A DNA stretch of 36,049 nucleotides, from positions 1-36,049 of the forward strand of contig JAIXKR010000166.1 of the NCBI GenBank assembly GCA_026932235.1, given 5' to 3'. A program made the translations under genes and the position numbers. How positions within the stretch are numbered: the stretch's first letter is position 1; the number at the start of each line of letters is the position of its first letter. Under the pieces are notes generated by a model. It saw only the letters and a list, made by a program, of their open reading frames with translations. It had not been told where the DNA came from and made no database searches. The stretch comes from Burkholderiales bacterium. Its GTDB lineage: Bacteria; Pseudomonadota; Gammaproteobacteria; Burkholderiales; Burkholderiaceae_C. Below are positions 1-11,379 of the stretch, piece after piece.

Positions 1-360
<360 letters not shown>

Positions 361-394
361 AGGGAAGCGGGGGCACGGGCGGCCCCGGAGCCGC

Positions 395-1675
395 TCAACC
401 CAGGTGCGGTGCGGACAGCCTCGGCAGGCCGTCCTTCAGCACGCCACCAACGGTGTGGAAGGAGCCGAAGACGACGATTCTATCGGCCGCTTCCGCCGCC
501 GCCAGCGCCGCCCGCAGCGCGGCAGCGGGACTCTCGTGCGTGCTGTGCGGCGACTCACCGGCAAGCGCGCCGAGCTCGGCCGGGGAGGCAGCGCGTTCGG
601 TGGGCAGCGCGCACAAGTACCAGTGGTCGACGAGCCGGCGCATGCGCTCGATCATCGGCGCCAGCTGCTTGTCGCGCATTGCGCCGAAGACCGCGAAGGT
701 GTGCTTGTGGAAGCCGCCCATGGCCTTCAGGTTGGCGGCCAGCACCGACACCGACTGCATGTTGTGCGATACGTCGAGCACCAGCGTCGGCTGCCCGGGA
801 ACGACCTGGAAGCGCCCGGGCAGGTCGACGACGGCGAGGCCCGTGCGCACCGCCTGCGCCGGGATCGGCAGGCGCAGGCGCAGCGCCTCGAAGGCCGCGA
901 GCACGCCCGCGGCGTTGAGCAACTGGTTGGCGCCGCGCAGCGCCGGATAGCCCAGCCCCGCATAGCGCTGCTGGCGACCGCCCCAGGTCCACTGCTGGCG
1001 ATCGCCGGCATGGGTGAAGTCGCGTCCGACGAGCCAGAGGTCCGCGCCGATGCGCGTGCCGTGGTCGAGCACGCTCTGCGGCGGCTGCGGGTCGGCGACG
1101 ATGGCCGGGCGCCCCGAGCGCATCACGTGCGCCTTCTCCAGGCCGATGGCCTCGCGGTTGTTGCCGAGCGTTTCGATGTGGTCGAGGTCGATGCTGGTGA
1201 GCAGCACGCAGTCGGCGTCGATGACGTTGACGGCGTCCAGCCGGCCGCCCAGGCCGACCTCGAGCACCGCGAAGTCGAGCCCGGCGCCGGCGAGCGCGCG
1301 CAGGATGACGAAGGTCGTGAACTCGAACCAGGTCAGCGGCAGCTCGCCGCGCGCAGCCTCCACCGCCTCGAAGTGCGGCAGCAGTGCGGCACCGTCGATC
1401 GGCTGGCCGTCGATGCGGCAGCGCTCCTCGAAGCGCACCAGATGCGGCTTGCTGTAGACGCCGACGCGGTAGCCCGCCGCGCGCGCGATCGCTTCCAGCA
1501 TCGCGCAGCTCGAACCCTTGCCGTTGGTGCCGGCGACGACGATCACCGGGCAGTCGAAGCGCAGGCCGAGGCGATCGCGCAGCGCGCGCAGCTCGTCCAG
1601 CGGCCGGTCCTTCGGCTTGTGGTGGAGTCGCTCGCAGTGGACGAGCCAGCCCTCGAGCGTCGTCGGCGAGGCCAT
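395..1675 (-). CDS. folC: Bifunctional dihydrofolate synthase / folylpolyglutamate synthase
   Basis: 426 residues from ATG 1675 (MASPTTLEGW). The open frame extends further upstream, but that part is low-complexity and overlaps the intergenic hairpin, so the internal ATG is chosen. The Mur-ligase ATP loop GTNGKGS is at residues 49-55, followed by EVGLGGRLDAVN, the DHETLG-like segment around SIDLDHIETLG, and the C-terminal DVSHN substrate motif (commonly D-x-A-H-N-P; here Ser and Met replace Ala and Pro). The enzyme adds glutamate to dihydropteroate and then extends the folate polyglutamate tail, in the cytoplasm. It follows accD by 79 nt and precedes the SPOR-protein gene by 34 nt, the standard accD-folC-dedD order. 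Confidence 0.95.
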   Translation of the reverse strand: MASPTTLEGWLVHCERLHHKPKDRPLDELRALRDRLGLRFDCPVIVVAGTNGKGSSCAMLEAIARAAGYRVGVYSKPHLVRFEERCRIDGQPIDGAALLPHFEAVEAARGELPLTWFEFTTFVILRALAGAGLDFAVLEVGLGGRLDAVNVIDADCVLLTSIDLDHIETLGNNREAIGLEKAHVMRSGRPAIVADPQPPQSVLDHGTRIGADLWLVGRDFTHAGDRQQWTWGGRQQRYAGLGYPALRGANQLLNAAGVLAAFEALRLRLPIPAQAVRTGLAVVDLPGRFQVVPGQPTLVLDVSHNMQSVSVLAANLKAMGGFHKHTFAVFGAMRDKQLAPMIERMRRLVDHWYLCALPTERAASPAELGALAGESPHSTHESPAAALRAALAAAEAADRIVVFGSFHTVGGVLKDGLPRLSAPHLG

Positions 1676-1714
1676 GTTCAGGGGGGTGGTCGCGCGTCGG
1701 CGCCGCACGGCAAA

Positions 1715-1734
1715 CCGGGCCCGCGCGGGCCCGG
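1715..1734 (-). terminator. GC-rich hairpin between accD and folC, possible terminator or attenuator
   Basis: A perfect 20-bp palindrome (CCGGGCCCGC and its mirror) can form an 8-bp stem with a GCGC loop. On the minus strand it lies 20 nt after the accD stop and is followed by TTTG, a very short T run. It could be a weak intrinsic terminator or an mRNA-processing hairpin that lowers folC expression relative to accD. Only the symmetry is seen; the function is inferred. Confidence 0.4.
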
Positions 1735-1754
1735 CTGCGCGGCGCCGGGCAGGC

Positions 1755-2627
1755 TCATGCGAGCGCGTCGGCACTCTGGCGCTGCAGCATCGCGAGGGCG
1801 CGCGCAATCGTGCCACGGAGCTGGCGGCGATCGACGATCATGTCCAGAGCCCCCTTGCCGAGCAGGAACTCGGCGCGCTGGAAGCCCTCGGGCAGCTTCT
1901 CGCGCACGGTGTTCTCGATCACGCGCGGCCCGGCGAATCCGATCAGGGCCTTGGGCTCGGCGATCACCAGGTCGCCCATGAAGGCGAAGCTGGCCGAGAC
2001 GCCGCCCATCGTCGGGTCGGTGAGCACGCTGACGTAGGGCAGCTTCGCCTTCGCCAGCTGTGTCAGCGCGGCGTTGGTCTTGGCCATCTGCAGCAGGCTG
2101 AAGAGCCCTTCCTGCATGCGCGCGCCGCCGGTGGCGGCGAAGCTGACGAAGGGCACCTTCTGCTCGATCGCCGTCTCGACGCCGCGCACGAAGCGCTCGC
2201 CCACCACCGAGCCCATCGAGCCGCCCATGAAGTCGAACTCGAAGCAGGCGGCGACGACCGGCACGCTCATCACCGCGCCGCCGAGGACGACCAGCGCGTC
2301 GGTCTCGCCGGTGGCCTCCAGCGCCGCCTTCAGCCGCTCGGGGTACTTCTTGCTGTCGCGAAACTTCAGCGGGTCGGTCGGCAGCACCTCCTGCCCGACC
2401 TCGTAGCGCCCTTCGGCGTCGAGGAAGGCGTCGAGCCGTGCGCGCGCGCCGATTCGGTGATGGTGCGCGCACTTCGGGCAGACGTTGAGGTTCTGCTCGA
2501 GATCGGTCTTGTAGAGCACCGTCTCGCACTCGGGGCACTTGATCCACAGGCCCTCGGGCACCGTGCGGCGCTCGCTCGGGTCGGTGGGCTGGATCTTGGG
2601 CGGCAGCAGCTTCTCGAGCCAGCTCAT
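1755..2627 (-). CDS. accD: Acetyl-CoA carboxylase carboxyltransferase subunit beta
   Basis: 290 residues, the normal AccD length, starting [10 protein letters not shown] at ATG 2627 with AAGGAGGACGACGT just upstream. The N-terminal zinc ribbon has Cys31, Cys34, Cys50 and Cys53 (CPEC...CPKC). The carboxyltransferase/crotonase-like domain follows, with [15 protein letters not shown] and the [13 protein letters not shown] segment. With AccA it transfers carboxyl from biotin to acetyl-CoA, the first step of fatty-acid synthesis. Its start overlaps the trpA stop by 4 nt (ATGA), so it is probably translationally coupled to trpA. The trpFBA-accD-folC arrangement is common in beta- and gammaproteobacteria. 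Confidence 0.97.
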   Translation of the reverse strand: MSWLEKLLPPKIQPTDPSERRTVPEGLWIKCPECETVLYKTDLEQNLNVCPKCAHHHRIGARARLDAFLDAEGRYEVGQEVLPTDPLKFRDSKKYPERLKAALEATGETDALVVLGGAVMSVPVVAACFEFDFMGGSMGSVVGERFVRGVETAIEQKVPFVSFAATGGARMQEGLFSLLQMAKTNAALTQLAKAKLPYVSVLTDPTMGGVSASFAFMGDLVIAEPKALIGFAGPRVIENTVREKLPEGFQRAEFLLGKGALDMIVDRRQLRGTIARALAMLQRQSADALA

Positions 2628-3450
2628 ACGTCGTCCTCCTTGGGCAATTCGTCCAGCGCCTGCCGGATCCCGGCCATGAAGGCCCGGGCCGTTGGCGCCA
2701 CCTGTTCGCGCACCAGCGGCTGCAGCATCTGCACCAGGCGCGAGCCGATGATCACCGCGTCCGCGACCCGGCCCACCGCTTTCGCGTCGGCCGCGTCGCG
2801 AATGCCGAAGCCCACGCCCACCGGCAGCGCCACGTGCTGCCGGATGCGCGGCAGCATCCGCGCCACCGCATCGACATCCAGGTGACCGGCGCCCGTCACG
2901 CCCTTCAGCGAGACATAGTACACGTAGCCGCTGGCCACCTCGGCGACTTCGCGCATGCGCGCCTCGGTCGAGGTCGGCGCGAGCAGGAAGATCAGGTCCA
3001 GCCCGGCCGCACGCATGCGCTCGGCGAAGGCGCGGCATTCCTCGGGCGGATAGTCGACGACCAGCAGCCCGTCGACGCCCGCGTCCGCCGCGGCGGCGAC
3101 GAAAGCCCCCTCGCCGTGACGCCCGTCGAAGCGCTCGATCGGGTTCGCATAGCCCATCAGCACGACCGGAGTCCTCGCGTCGCGCGCGCGGAACGTGCGC
3201 ACCGCGTCCAGCACCTGCGGCAGCCCGATGCCGCGAGCCAGCGCGCGCTGGCCGGCCTGCTGGATCACCGGGCCGTCGGCCATCGGATCGCTGAAGGGCA
3301 CGCCGAGCTCGACGATGTCGGCGCCGCCGGCCACCAGCGCGTGCATCAGCTCGGGCGTGATGTCGGCATAGGGATCGCCGGTGGTGACGTAGGGGATGAG
3401 CGCGCGGCGGCCTTGCGCCTTCAAGGCCGACAAGGTGGCGGCGATGCGGC

Positions 3451-3454
<4 letters not shown>
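2624..3454 (-). CDS. trpA: Tryptophan synthase alpha chain
   Basis: 276 residues from ATG 3454 ([20 protein letters not shown]). Catalytic Glu49 ([11 protein letters not shown]) and Asp60 (DPMADGP) fall at the same positions as in the well-studied Salmonella enzyme. The phosphate-binding GVGFGIRDA and IIGSRLV segments are present near the C-terminus. It cleaves indole-3-glycerol phosphate and passes indole through a tunnel to TrpB. Start and stop each form a 4-nt ATGA overlap, with trpB upstream and accD downstream, which supports coupled translation of the alpha and beta chains. Confidence 0.97.
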
Positions 3455-4695
<1,241 letters not shown>

Positions 4696-4710
4696 GGGGT
4701 CTTCCACGGC

Positions 4711-4733
4711 TGGCCCGCACCGGTGGCGGGCCA
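4711..4733 (-). other. Inverted repeat (hairpin) between trpF and trpB
   Basis: TGGCCCGC and its exact complement GCGGGCCA flank a 7-nt loop, giving an 8-bp, mostly G-C stem 7 nt after the trpF stop and 15 nt before the trpB start. No T run follows on the minus strand, so a classical intrinsic terminator is unlikely. A processing or stabilising hairpin upstream of trpBA is possible. Confidence 0.5.
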
Positions 4734-4740
4734 CTTGGGT

Positions 4741-5376
4741 TCAAAGGCGTGCGAGGTCCGAGTCGGCGTCGCGCACGGCCTTGCAGAACCGCCGCATCAG
4801 CACGGCGTTCTTCACGCCCTTGGCCGATTCGACTCCGGAACTCACGTCAACGGCAAAAGGCCGGACGCGAAGCACCCCTTCGGTCACGTTTGACGGCTTC
4901 AACCCACCAGACAAAACGACCGGAGAGGGAACGCTTGGTGGAATCAGTGACCAATCGAAAGCCTTTCCGCCGCCGCCGTATCCGTCCACATGGGCGTCCA
5001 GCAGCAGCGCCGACGCGGCGCGAAAGCGCTGCGCGAAGTCTAGCAAATCGAATCCCGGGGCCATGCGCGCGGCGCGCAGGAAGGGCCGGCCCGCGGCCTG
5101 GCACTGCTCGGGCGTCTCGTCGCCATGGAACTGCAGCAGCGCCTGCGGCAGCGCCTGCGCCGCGGCATGCACCTCCCCCGGAGAGGCGTTGACGAAGAGC
5201 AGCACCGGCGTGACGAAGGGCGGCAAGCGCGCCACCAGCGCCTCGGCGCGTGCAAGCGCAACCGCGCGCGGGCTTTTCGGATAGAGCACGAAGCCCAGCG
5301 CGTCGGCGCCGGCCTCGACCGCCGCGTCGACGTCGACCTCGCGCGTGAGGCCGCAGATCTTGATTCGGGTGCGCAT
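4741..5376 (-). CDS. trpF: Phosphoribosylanthranilate isomerase
   Basis: 211 residues from ATG 5376 ([15 protein letters not shown]). The catalytic cysteine is Cys8 in KICGLT, and the C-terminal [10 protein letters not shown] segment holds the conserved Asp and the phosphate-binding region of this TIM-barrel enzyme. It isomerises N-(5-phosphoribosyl)anthranilate to CdRP in tryptophan synthesis. The truA stop codon abuts the trpF ATG directly (stop 5377-5379, start 5374-5376). No trpC or trpD is nearby; in this lineage trpEGDC usually sits in a separate cluster. Confidence 0.96.
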   Translation of the reverse strand: MRTRIKICGLTREVDVDAAVEAGADALGFVLYPKSPRAVALARAEALVARLPPFVTPVLLFVNASPGEVHAAAQALPQALLQFHGDETPEQCQAAGRPFLRAARMAPGFDLLDFAQRFRAASALLLDAHVDGYGGGGKAFDWSLIPPSVPSPVVLSGGLKPSNVTEGVLRVRPFAVDVSSGVESAKGVKNAVLMRRFCKAVRDADSDLARL

Positions 5377-6189
5377 TCAGGGCAGCCAGTCGAGCGCGGG
5401 AGCCTGCACCGGCAAGCCAAACGCGGCATCGTAGTACGGGCCGAGGAAGTACAGGCCTGCGGCCGGAAAGGTCGGCGCCGCGGCGTCACGCGAACGCGCT
5501 GCCAGCACGTCGGCCAGCCACGAGGCCGGCTTGCGCCCGCTGCCCACCGCGACCAGGCAGCCGACGATGTTGCGCACCATGTGGTGCAGGAAGGCGTTGC
5601 CGTCGAAGTCGAAGTGCCAGTAGGCGCCGCGGCGAACGATCTCGATGCTCCTGAGCGTCTTCACCGGCGACGCGGCCTGGCAGGCGGCGGCGCGGAACGA
5701 ACTGAAATCGTGCTCGCCCAGCAGATGGGCTGCCGCCGCTCGCATCGCATCGGCGTCGAGCGGGCGGAACACCCAGCCGACCAGCCCCGCCTCGAGTGCG
5801 GGCCGGACCGGGGACTCGAGCACGATGAAGCGATAGCGGCGTCCGCGCGCACTGTTGCGGGCATGGAAAGCGGGCGGCACCGGCTGGCACCACTGCAGCG
5901 CGATGTCCTCCGGCAGGTAGCGGTTGCCGCCGCGCACCCAGGAGGCAGGCTCGCGCCGCACCGGGGGGTCGATGTGCACGACCTGGTTGACGCCGTGCAC
6001 GCCGGCGTCGGTGCGGCCGGCGCAGAGCGTGGCCACGGGCTGCGCCGCGAAGGCCGAGAGCGCGGCCTCGAGGTGATCCTGCACCGTGCGGCCGCCGGGC
6101 TGCGACTGCCAGCCCTGGTAGGCCGTGCCGCGATAGCTCAGGCCCAGCGCCAGGCGTGAATGCGGCGCCGGGCGTGCGTCCTCAGGCAA
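5377..6189 (-). CDS. truA: tRNA pseudouridine(38-40) synthase
   Basis: 270 residues. The only reasonable start is TTG 6189 (MPEDARPAPH...), because the frame has no ATG before the conserved domain begins at LALGLSYRGTAYQGWQ. The catalytic aspartate is Asp61 in AGRTDAGVH. The C-terminal FLHHMVRNIVGCLVAVG signature is present. It converts U38-U40 of tRNA anticodon arms to pseudouridine. The first 8 nt overlap the end of fimV, so translation may depend on ribosomes finishing fimV; no clear Shine-Dalgarno is seen. trpF follows without a gap. Confidence 0.94.
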   Translation of the reverse strand: MPEDARPAPHSRLALGLSYRGTAYQGWQSQPGGRTVQDHLEAALSAFAAQPVATLCAGRTDAGVHGVNQVVHIDPPVRREPASWVRGGNRYLPEDIALQWCQPVPPAFHARNSARGRRYRFIVLESPVRPALEAGLVGWVFRPLDADAMRAAAAHLLGEHDFSSFRAAACQAASPVKTLRSIEIVRRGAYWHFDFDGNAFLHHMVRNIVGCLVAVGSGRKPASWLADVLAARSRDAAAPTFPAAGLYFLGPYYDAAFGLPVQAPALDWLP

Positions 6190-8764
6190 GGCGTTCGAGC
6201 ATCGCCTGCGCCTTGGCCCGGGTCACACCTTCGGCCTTGGCGATGACTTCCTCGAGCAGGTCGCGCGCGCCTTCGACGTCGCCGATCTGGCGGAACTCCT
6301 CGGCCAGTTCGAGCTTGCGCGCGAGCGGGTCGCCGTCCTCGTCGATCGGCAGATCGACTTCCGACTCGCCGGCGGCCTCGGACGGAACCGCGGTGCGCGC
6401 CATCGCCACGGTCGTCGTCTCGGGTGCACCGATCTCGAAGCCGGCGAAATCCAATCCCTGGCCGCCGACATCGGCGCGTGGCAGCGGCAAGGTCGCCGGT
6501 GCCGGAGCATCGAGCGAAAGCTGGTCGAGATCGAAGTCGATGTCAGCCTCGCCGCCGATCGACGGCGTCGCCATCATCGCCGCCGGCTGCGTCGTCACGT
6601 CGTCGAGCGTGGACACGGGTCCGAATTCCAGGGTCGGCTCGATCGGGATGTCGGCCCGCGCAGGCAGCGGCCGCGTCGTCTCGACCGGGTTCGCCCCGGA
6701 CTCGCTCGCGAGATCCAGATCGAGGTCGAGGCCACCGGGCATCGACTCGGGGCCGGCATCCGGCGTGAACGCCGGCGGCGGCGCGGCCGCGAACGGCTGC
6801 GTGGTGGCGCCCAGCGGCTCCATCACCGCAACGCCGCCGGCGCCCGTCACCGGCTCGGGATGTCCCCCGGGCTGGTAGAGCGCGTTCTCGGGATCGACCT
6901 GGCGGCCGAGTTCCTGGGCGCGCGCCCAATCCTCCCCTTCGCCCTGGGTCAGCGAGTGCACCTGAGTCGCCAGCAGCTCGAAACCCTTGGCGTCGCGCCG
7001 CTTGGCATAGACCTCGAGCAGCTTGGTGCGGATCGCCATGCGCTGCGGATTGGCGCGCATCGCCTCTTTCAGGATCTCCTCGGCCTGCAGGTCGCGCCCG
7101 TAGGCGAGATAGACGTCGGCTTCGGCCACCGGATCGACGTCGCCGATGGCGTCGAGTTGACTGAGCGAATAGCTCATCGACGACGAGGTCGACGAGGACG
7201 ACGCTGCAGCGCCTTCGCGCGTGTCGATGCGCTGGCCACCGCTGGCGCCGAAGAACGAATCGGGTTGCAGCCGACTCTCGAGGAAGGAGGTTTCGCCGCT
7301 GCCGCCCTTCTTCGCGCGCGCTCGGTAGATCGCCAGGCCCAGCAGCAGCGCCAGGAGGCCACCGGCTGCGGGAAGCAGCCAGGGCTGCTCGAGCAGCCCC
7401 TCCAGGAAGCCGGGTTCCTCGGCCGCCGCCCTCGGCGTGGGCGCAGGCGCCGGCGCCGAGGGTGCGGTGGCCGGCGGCGATGTCGCTGCGGCCGGCTCCG
7501 AGGGCGCGGGCGCCGGTGCCGGCGATACGGCGATCGGCGCCGTCGGCAAGGCCGGCGCCGATGCGATCAGGGGCGCTGCAGGCGTGGTCGCGGTTGGGGG
7601 CGTCGTCGCCGCAGTGGCCGGCACGGCCACGGACGCGGGCGCCTGCGCCCCGCTCTGCAGTCGCGTGAGTTCCTCGACGTTGCGCGAGAGCTCGGCCACG
7701 CGCGTGGCGCTGTCCTTGCGCTCGGCCTCGCGCGAGATCGTCGCTTCGGGAGCACCCGGCTTGACCTCGCCCTGCGAGAGCGTGAGCTTGTCGGGACTGG
7801 CCGCCGCCGATTGCTTCCGATCCTCGACACGCGCCTGAACGGTGCCCTTGGCCTGCCGTGCCGGCCCACCCTCGGCATGCGTCGTCACGCCCGAGGCGAG
7901 TCGTTGACGATAGGCGGCGAAATCCGCACTTTGCGTGCGGATCAGTTCGCGCGCCTGAGCCTGTTCGACACCGCGCACCACGTCCGCCGCCGGCATGGTG
8001 AGCACCGCTCCGGCCCGCAGTCGGTTCATGTTCTCGCCGATGAAGGCATGGGGATTGCCGCGGAAGAGCGAGACCAGCATCTGGTCGAGCGACACGCCGG
8101 CTGGCGCGTTGCGCGCCGCGATGGCCGAGAGCGTGTCACCGCGGCGCACGAGATAGTCCCCGCCCTCGGCCGCAGCAGGCGTTCGGCGGGCCGGTGCACG
8201 CGCCGGCGCGGGTGCGGCCGCCGTCCGAGCCTCGCCCGGCGCGGCCGCGACCGGCGGCGGCGCCGGTGCAACGGCAGGCGCGGACGTTCCCGAGGCCAGA
8301 GCCGGGCTGGCCGGCGCGGGCGGCGCGGCTGACCGTGTCGGCGGGTCGAGCAGCAATGTGTACTCCCGCACCAGCCGGCCGCTGGCCCAGATGGCTTCGA
8401 CGATGACATCGACGAACGGTTCGGCCAGGGGCCGCTCGCTGGCCACGCGCAGCACAGCACGGCCGTCGGCGCGACGCTGCAGCGTCACGCGGGCGCCGGC
8501 GAGCGCCGGGTTGAACTCGATTCCCGCCGCGCGGTAGGCGTCGGGCGAGGCCAGGCGCAGTTGCAGCGTGCTCGCCTCCTCCTCGCTGAGGTTGGAGACG
8601 TCGATCTCCGCGCGCAGCGGCTCGCCGAGCGCAGACTGCACCGTCAAGCGCCCGAGGCCGAGTGCCCAGGCGGAGGATCCCAGCAGGCAGGCTGCAGCCA
8701 GCGCCACCGCACTTCGCGCAAAGCGCGCTGCGTTCAACGAGCGTTTTTCCAAGGCGTCCCCCAA
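6182..8764 (-). CDS. fimV: FimV-family polar hub / peptidoglycan-binding membrane protein
   Basis: 860 residues if TTG 8764 is used; TTG 8752 is an equally plausible start, with GGGGGAC just before it. A signal-like hydrophobic segment (about 16-35) leads into the FimV N-terminal region LGLGRLTVQSALGEPLRAEI. Next come an Ala/Pro-rich linker, a LysM domain (about 203-257, YLVRRGDTLSAIAARN), a second Ala/Pro linker, one membrane span (about 461-482), TPR-like acidic cytoplasmic repeats, and the conserved FimV C-terminal domain (about 811-860, ending AKAQAMLERLA). Family role: organises type IV pilus or twitching machinery at the pole and binds peptidoglycan. Location between asd and truA is the usual one. 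Confidence 0.93.
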   Translation of the reverse strand: MGDALEKRSLNAARFARSAVALAAACLLGSSAWALGLGRLTVQSALGEPLRAEIDVSNLSEEEASTLQLRLASPDAYRAAGIEFNPALAGARVTLQRRADGRAVLRVASERPLAEPFVDVIVEAIWASGRLVREYTLLLDPPTRSAAPPAPASPALASGTSAPAVAPAPPPVAAAPGEARTAAAPAPARAPARRTPAAAEGGDYLVRRGDTLSAIAARNAPAGVSLDQMLVSLFRGNPHAFIGENMNRLRAGAVLTMPAADVVRGVEQAQARELIRTQSADFAAYRQRLASGVTTHAEGGPARQAKGTVQARVEDRKQSAAASPDKLTLSQGEVKPGAPEATISREAERKDSATRVAELSRNVEELTRLQSGAQAPASVAVPATAATTPPTATTPAAPLIASAPALPTAPIAVSPAPAPAPSEPAAATSPPATAPSAPAPAPTPRAAAEEPGFLEGLLEQPWLLPAAGGLLALLLGLAIYRARAKKGGSGETSFLESRLQPDSFFGASGGQRIDTREGAAASSSSTSSSMSYSLSQLDAIGDVDPVAEADVYLAYGRDLQAEEILKEAMRANPQRMAIRTKLLEVYAKRRDAKGFELLATQVHSLTQGEGEDWARAQELGRQVDPENALYQPGGHPEPVTGAGGVAVMEPLGATTQPFAAAPPPAFTPDAGPESMPGGLDLDLDLASESGANPVETTRPLPARADIPIEPTLEFGPVSTLDDVTTQPAAMMATPSIGGEADIDFDLDQLSLDAPAPATLPLPRADVGGQGLDFAGFEIGAPETTTVAMARTAVPSEAAGESEVDLPIDEDGDPLARKLELAEEFRQIGDVEGARDLLEEVIAKAEGVTRAKAQAMLERLA

Positions 8765-8859
8765 AGCGACCTGCGGGCGCTCGTCACGAGACCCGCTGCC
8801 TCGACCTCCAGCGACCCTCCACCGGGTGCCACCCCGACCCCACAGGTGCGGCGGAAATC

Positions 8860-8888
8860 ACAATAACATCAAGCATATAGGCTGACAA
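8860..8888 (-). promoter_or_regulatory. Sigma-70-type promoter candidate for fimV
   Basis: Read on the minus strand: -35 TTGTCA (8888-8883), a spacer of exactly 17 nt, and -10 TATTGT (8865-8860), about 100 nt before the fimV start. It sits in a locally AT-richer patch of the 222-nt asd-fimV gap. Five of six -35 bases and four of six -10 bases match the consensus. Confidence 0.55.
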
Positions 8889-8949
8889 GCTCACCTAAAG
8901 GCTGATGTTCGCCGGGGAAATGCATTGTTTCTTCCCCTTTGGCACCCCT

Positions 8950-8965
8950 GTTGCCAACGGGCAAC
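8950..8965 (-). terminator. Short inverted repeat after asd, weak terminator candidate
   Basis: GTTGCC and GGCAAC flank a 4-nt loop, starting 21 nt after the asd stop. The stem is only 6 bp and no T run follows, so termination here is uncertain. It lies upstream of the fimV promoter candidate, as a boundary between two transcription units would. Confidence 0.25.
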
Positions 8966-8986
8966 GCTCGTCGGCGCCGCGCGGCC

Positions 8987-10141
8987 TCAAGCCTCGAGCA
9001 GAATGCGCAGCATACGCCGCAGCGGTTCGGCAGCACCCCACAGAAGCTGGTCGCCGACGGTGAAGGCGCCCAGGTACTCGGGGCCCATCGCCAGCTTGCG
9101 GATGCGGCCCACCGGGATGCCCAGCGTGCCCGTCACCGCCACCGGCGTGAGCTCCTTCATCGTCGCCTCGCGCGTGTTGGGCACCACCTTCACCCAGGCG
9201 TTGTCGGCGGCGATCATGGCTTCGACGTCGGCCAGCGGCACGTCCTTCTTCAGCTTGAAGGTCAGTGCCTGGCTGTGGCAGCGCATGGCGCCGATGCGCA
9301 CGCAGAAGCCATCCACCGGCACCGCGGGCGTCCCGAAGCCCGCGCCCTGGCCGAGGATCTTGTTGGTCTCGGCCATGCCCTTCCATTCCTCGCGGCTGAC
9401 GCCGTAGCCCTCGTCCTCGCGCCCCTTGCCTGCGCCCAGGTCCTTGTCGATCCAGGGGATGAGCGAACCGCCCAGCGGCACGCCGAACTGCGCCGTCTCC
9501 TCGGCCGAGAGCGCGCGCTGCCTGGCGATGATCCTGCGGTCGATCTCGAGGATCGCGCTCCTGGGGTCGGCCAGCAGCGCCTTGACCTCGGCGTTGAGCG
9601 TGCCGAACTGCGTCAGCAGCTCGCGCATGTGCTGCGCGCCGCCGCCGCTGGCGGCCTGGTAGGTCTGCGTGCTCATCCACTCGACGAGCCCGGCCTTGAA
9701 GAGTGCACCGACGCCCATCAGCATGCAGCTCACGGTGCAGTTGCCGCCGATCCATTCGCGCCCGCCCTTGACCAGCGCGTTCTTGATCACCGGCATGTTG
9801 ACCGGGTCGAGCACGATCACCGCGTCGTCGCGCATGCGCAGGGCGCTCGCGGCGTCGATCCAGTGCCCCTTCCAGCCCGCGGCGCGCAGCTTGGGGTGGA
9901 CTTCGTTCGTGTAGTCGCCGCCCTGGCAGGTGATGACGATGTCGCACTGCGAAAGCGCAGCGATGTCGAACGCATCCTTTAGCTTCTTCTCGTTCTTGGC
10001 CATCGCCGGCGCGTCGCCGCCGACGTTGCTCGTCGTGAAGAAGAGCGGTTCGATGAGCGCGAAGTCACCCTCGGCCTGCATGCGCTCCATCAACACGGAG
10101 CCGACCATGCCGCGCCAGCCGACCAAACCTACGAGTGCCAT
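8987..10141 (-). CDS. asd: Aspartate-semialdehyde dehydrogenase
   Basis: 384 residues from ATG 10141, with AAGGA about 6 nt upstream. The N-terminal nucleotide-binding motif is [12 protein letters not shown], and the active-site cysteine is Cys135 in GGNCTVSCM, the same number as in E. coli Asd. The downstream [11 protein letters not shown] segment carries the catalytic His. It reduces aspartyl phosphate to aspartate semialdehyde, the branch point to lysine/DAP, threonine and methionine. It follows leuB with a 114-nt gap containing a GC inverted repeat (10200-10219) but no clear promoter, so it may be read from the leu transcript. Confidence 0.97.
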   Translation of the reverse strand: MALVGLVGWRGMVGSVLMERMQAEGDFALIEPLFFTTSNVGGDAPAMAKNEKKLKDAFDIAALSQCDIVITCQGGDYTNEVHPKLRAAGWKGHWIDAASALRMRDDAVIVLDPVNMPVIKNALVKGGREWIGGNCTVSCMLMGVGALFKAGLVEWMSTQTYQAASGGGAQHMRELLTQFGTLNAEVKALLADPRSAILEIDRRIIARQRALSAEETAQFGVPLGGSLIPWIDKDLGAGKGREDEGYGVSREEWKGMAETNKILGQGAGFGTPAVPVDGFCVRIGAMRCHSQALTFKLKKDVPLADVEAMIAADNAWVKVVPNTREATMKELTPVAVTGTLGIPVGRIRKLAMGPEYLGAFTVGDQLLWGAAEPLRRMLRILLEA

Positions 10142-10255
10142 TTTTCGTCCTTGCCTTTCCGATCCTGATTCGGGCCCCTATTGGCGGGTTTCGCCTCGTC
10201 CCCGGGTCGTCTGCCGGGGTCCGAGCGGGCTGCAGGCGAGACGATCCGGGACGTT

Positions 10256-11350
10256 TTACGTCTTGGTGGTGATCGTTTTGCCGGTGATCGCCGCGACGAC
10301 GGCGTCGCCCATCGCGCGCGTGCCGACCTTCGTCGTGCCTTCGCTCCAGATGTCGCCCGTGCGCAGGCCCGCGCCGAGCACGGCCTTGACCGCCGACTCG
10401 ATGCGGTCGGCGGCCTCGGGCTGGTTGAGCGTGTAGCGCAGCATCATGGCGGCGGACAGGATTGTAGCGAGCGGGTTGGCCACGCCCTTGCCGGCGATGT
10501 CCGGCGCGCTGCCGTGGATCGGCTCGTAGAGGCCCTTGCCGTCCTTGTCCAGGCTCGCCGAAGGCAGCATGCCGATGCTGCCGGTGAGCATCGCCGCCTC
10601 GTCGGAGAGGATGTCGCCGAAGAGGTTGCCGGTGACGACGACGTCGAAGGCCTTGGGCTGGCGCACCAGCTGCATGGCGGCGTTGTCGACGTAGAGGTGT
10701 TCGAGCGTCACGTCCGGGTACTGCGCGTGCACCTCGATGACGACGTCCTTCCAGAACTGGAAGGTCTCGAGCACATTGGCCTTGTCCACCGAGGTCAGCT
10801 TGCGGCTGCGCTTGCGCGCGGCCTGGAAGGCCACGTGCGCGATGCGCTCGACCTCGGGCTTGCTGTAGCGCATGGTGTCGAAGGCTTCCTCGCTGCCGGG
10901 GAAGTGGCCGTCGACGGCGGTGCGGCGCCCGCGCGGCTGGCCGAAGTAGATGTCGCCGGTGAGCTCGCGGATGATGAGGATGTCCAGCCCCGCCACCAGC
11001 TCGGGCTTGAGCGAGGAGGCGTGCGTGAGCTGCTCGTAACAGATCGCCGGACGGAAGTTGGCGAACAGGCCGAGCTCCTTGCGCAGGCCGAGGATGGCCT
11101 GCTCGGGCCGGTACTGGCGCTCGAGCTTGTCGTACTTCCAGTCGCCCACGGCGCCGAAGAGCACCGCATCGGCCGCCTTGGCCAGCGCCAGCGTGGCCGC
11201 GGGCAAGGGGTGGCCGTGCGCGTCGTAGGCGGTGCCGCCGACGGCGGCCGTCTCCAGCTCGAACTCGAGTTCGAGCGCCTTCAACACCTTCACCGCCTCG
11301 GCGATGATCTCCGGGCCGATGCCGTCGCCGGGCAGGACTGCGATCTTCAT
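10256..11350 (-). CDS. leuB: 3-isopropylmalate dehydrogenase
   Basis: 364 residues from ATG 11350 ([15 protein letters not shown], the family start). [15 protein letters not shown], the Tyr-containing [13 protein letters not shown] segment, the substrate/metal region [17 protein letters not shown] and the adenine-binding [15 protein letters not shown] are all present. It oxidatively decarboxylates 3-isopropylmalate with NAD+ to the leucine precursor 2-ketoisocaproate. It follows leuD by 29 nt and ends in TAA, unlike the TGA used by most of its neighbours. Confidence 0.98.
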   Translation of the reverse strand: MKIAVLPGDGIGPEIIAEAVKVLKALELEFELETAAVGGTAYDAHGHPLPAATLALAKAADAVLFGAVGDWKYDKLERQYRPEQAILGLRKELGLFANFRPAICYEQLTHASSLKPELVAGLDILIIRELTGDIYFGQPRGRRTAVDGHFPGSEEAFDTMRYSKPEVERIAHVAFQAARKRSRKLTSVDKANVLETFQFWKDVVIEVHAQYPDVTLEHLYVDNAAMQLVRQPKAFDVVVTGNLFGDILSDEAAMLTGSIGMLPSASLDKDGKGLYEPIHGSAPDIAGKGVANPLATILSAAMMLRYTLNQPEAADRIESAVKAVLGAGLRTGDIWSEGTTKVGTRAMGDAVVAAITGKTITTKT

Positions 11351-11379
11351 CTCTGCTTCTCGTCTCGAAAGGGATATCT

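Noticed and set aside
10142-10255. Terminator or promoter between leuB and asd
   Set aside because: A 6-bp inverted repeat at 10200-10219 has no T run, and no paired -35/-10 was found.
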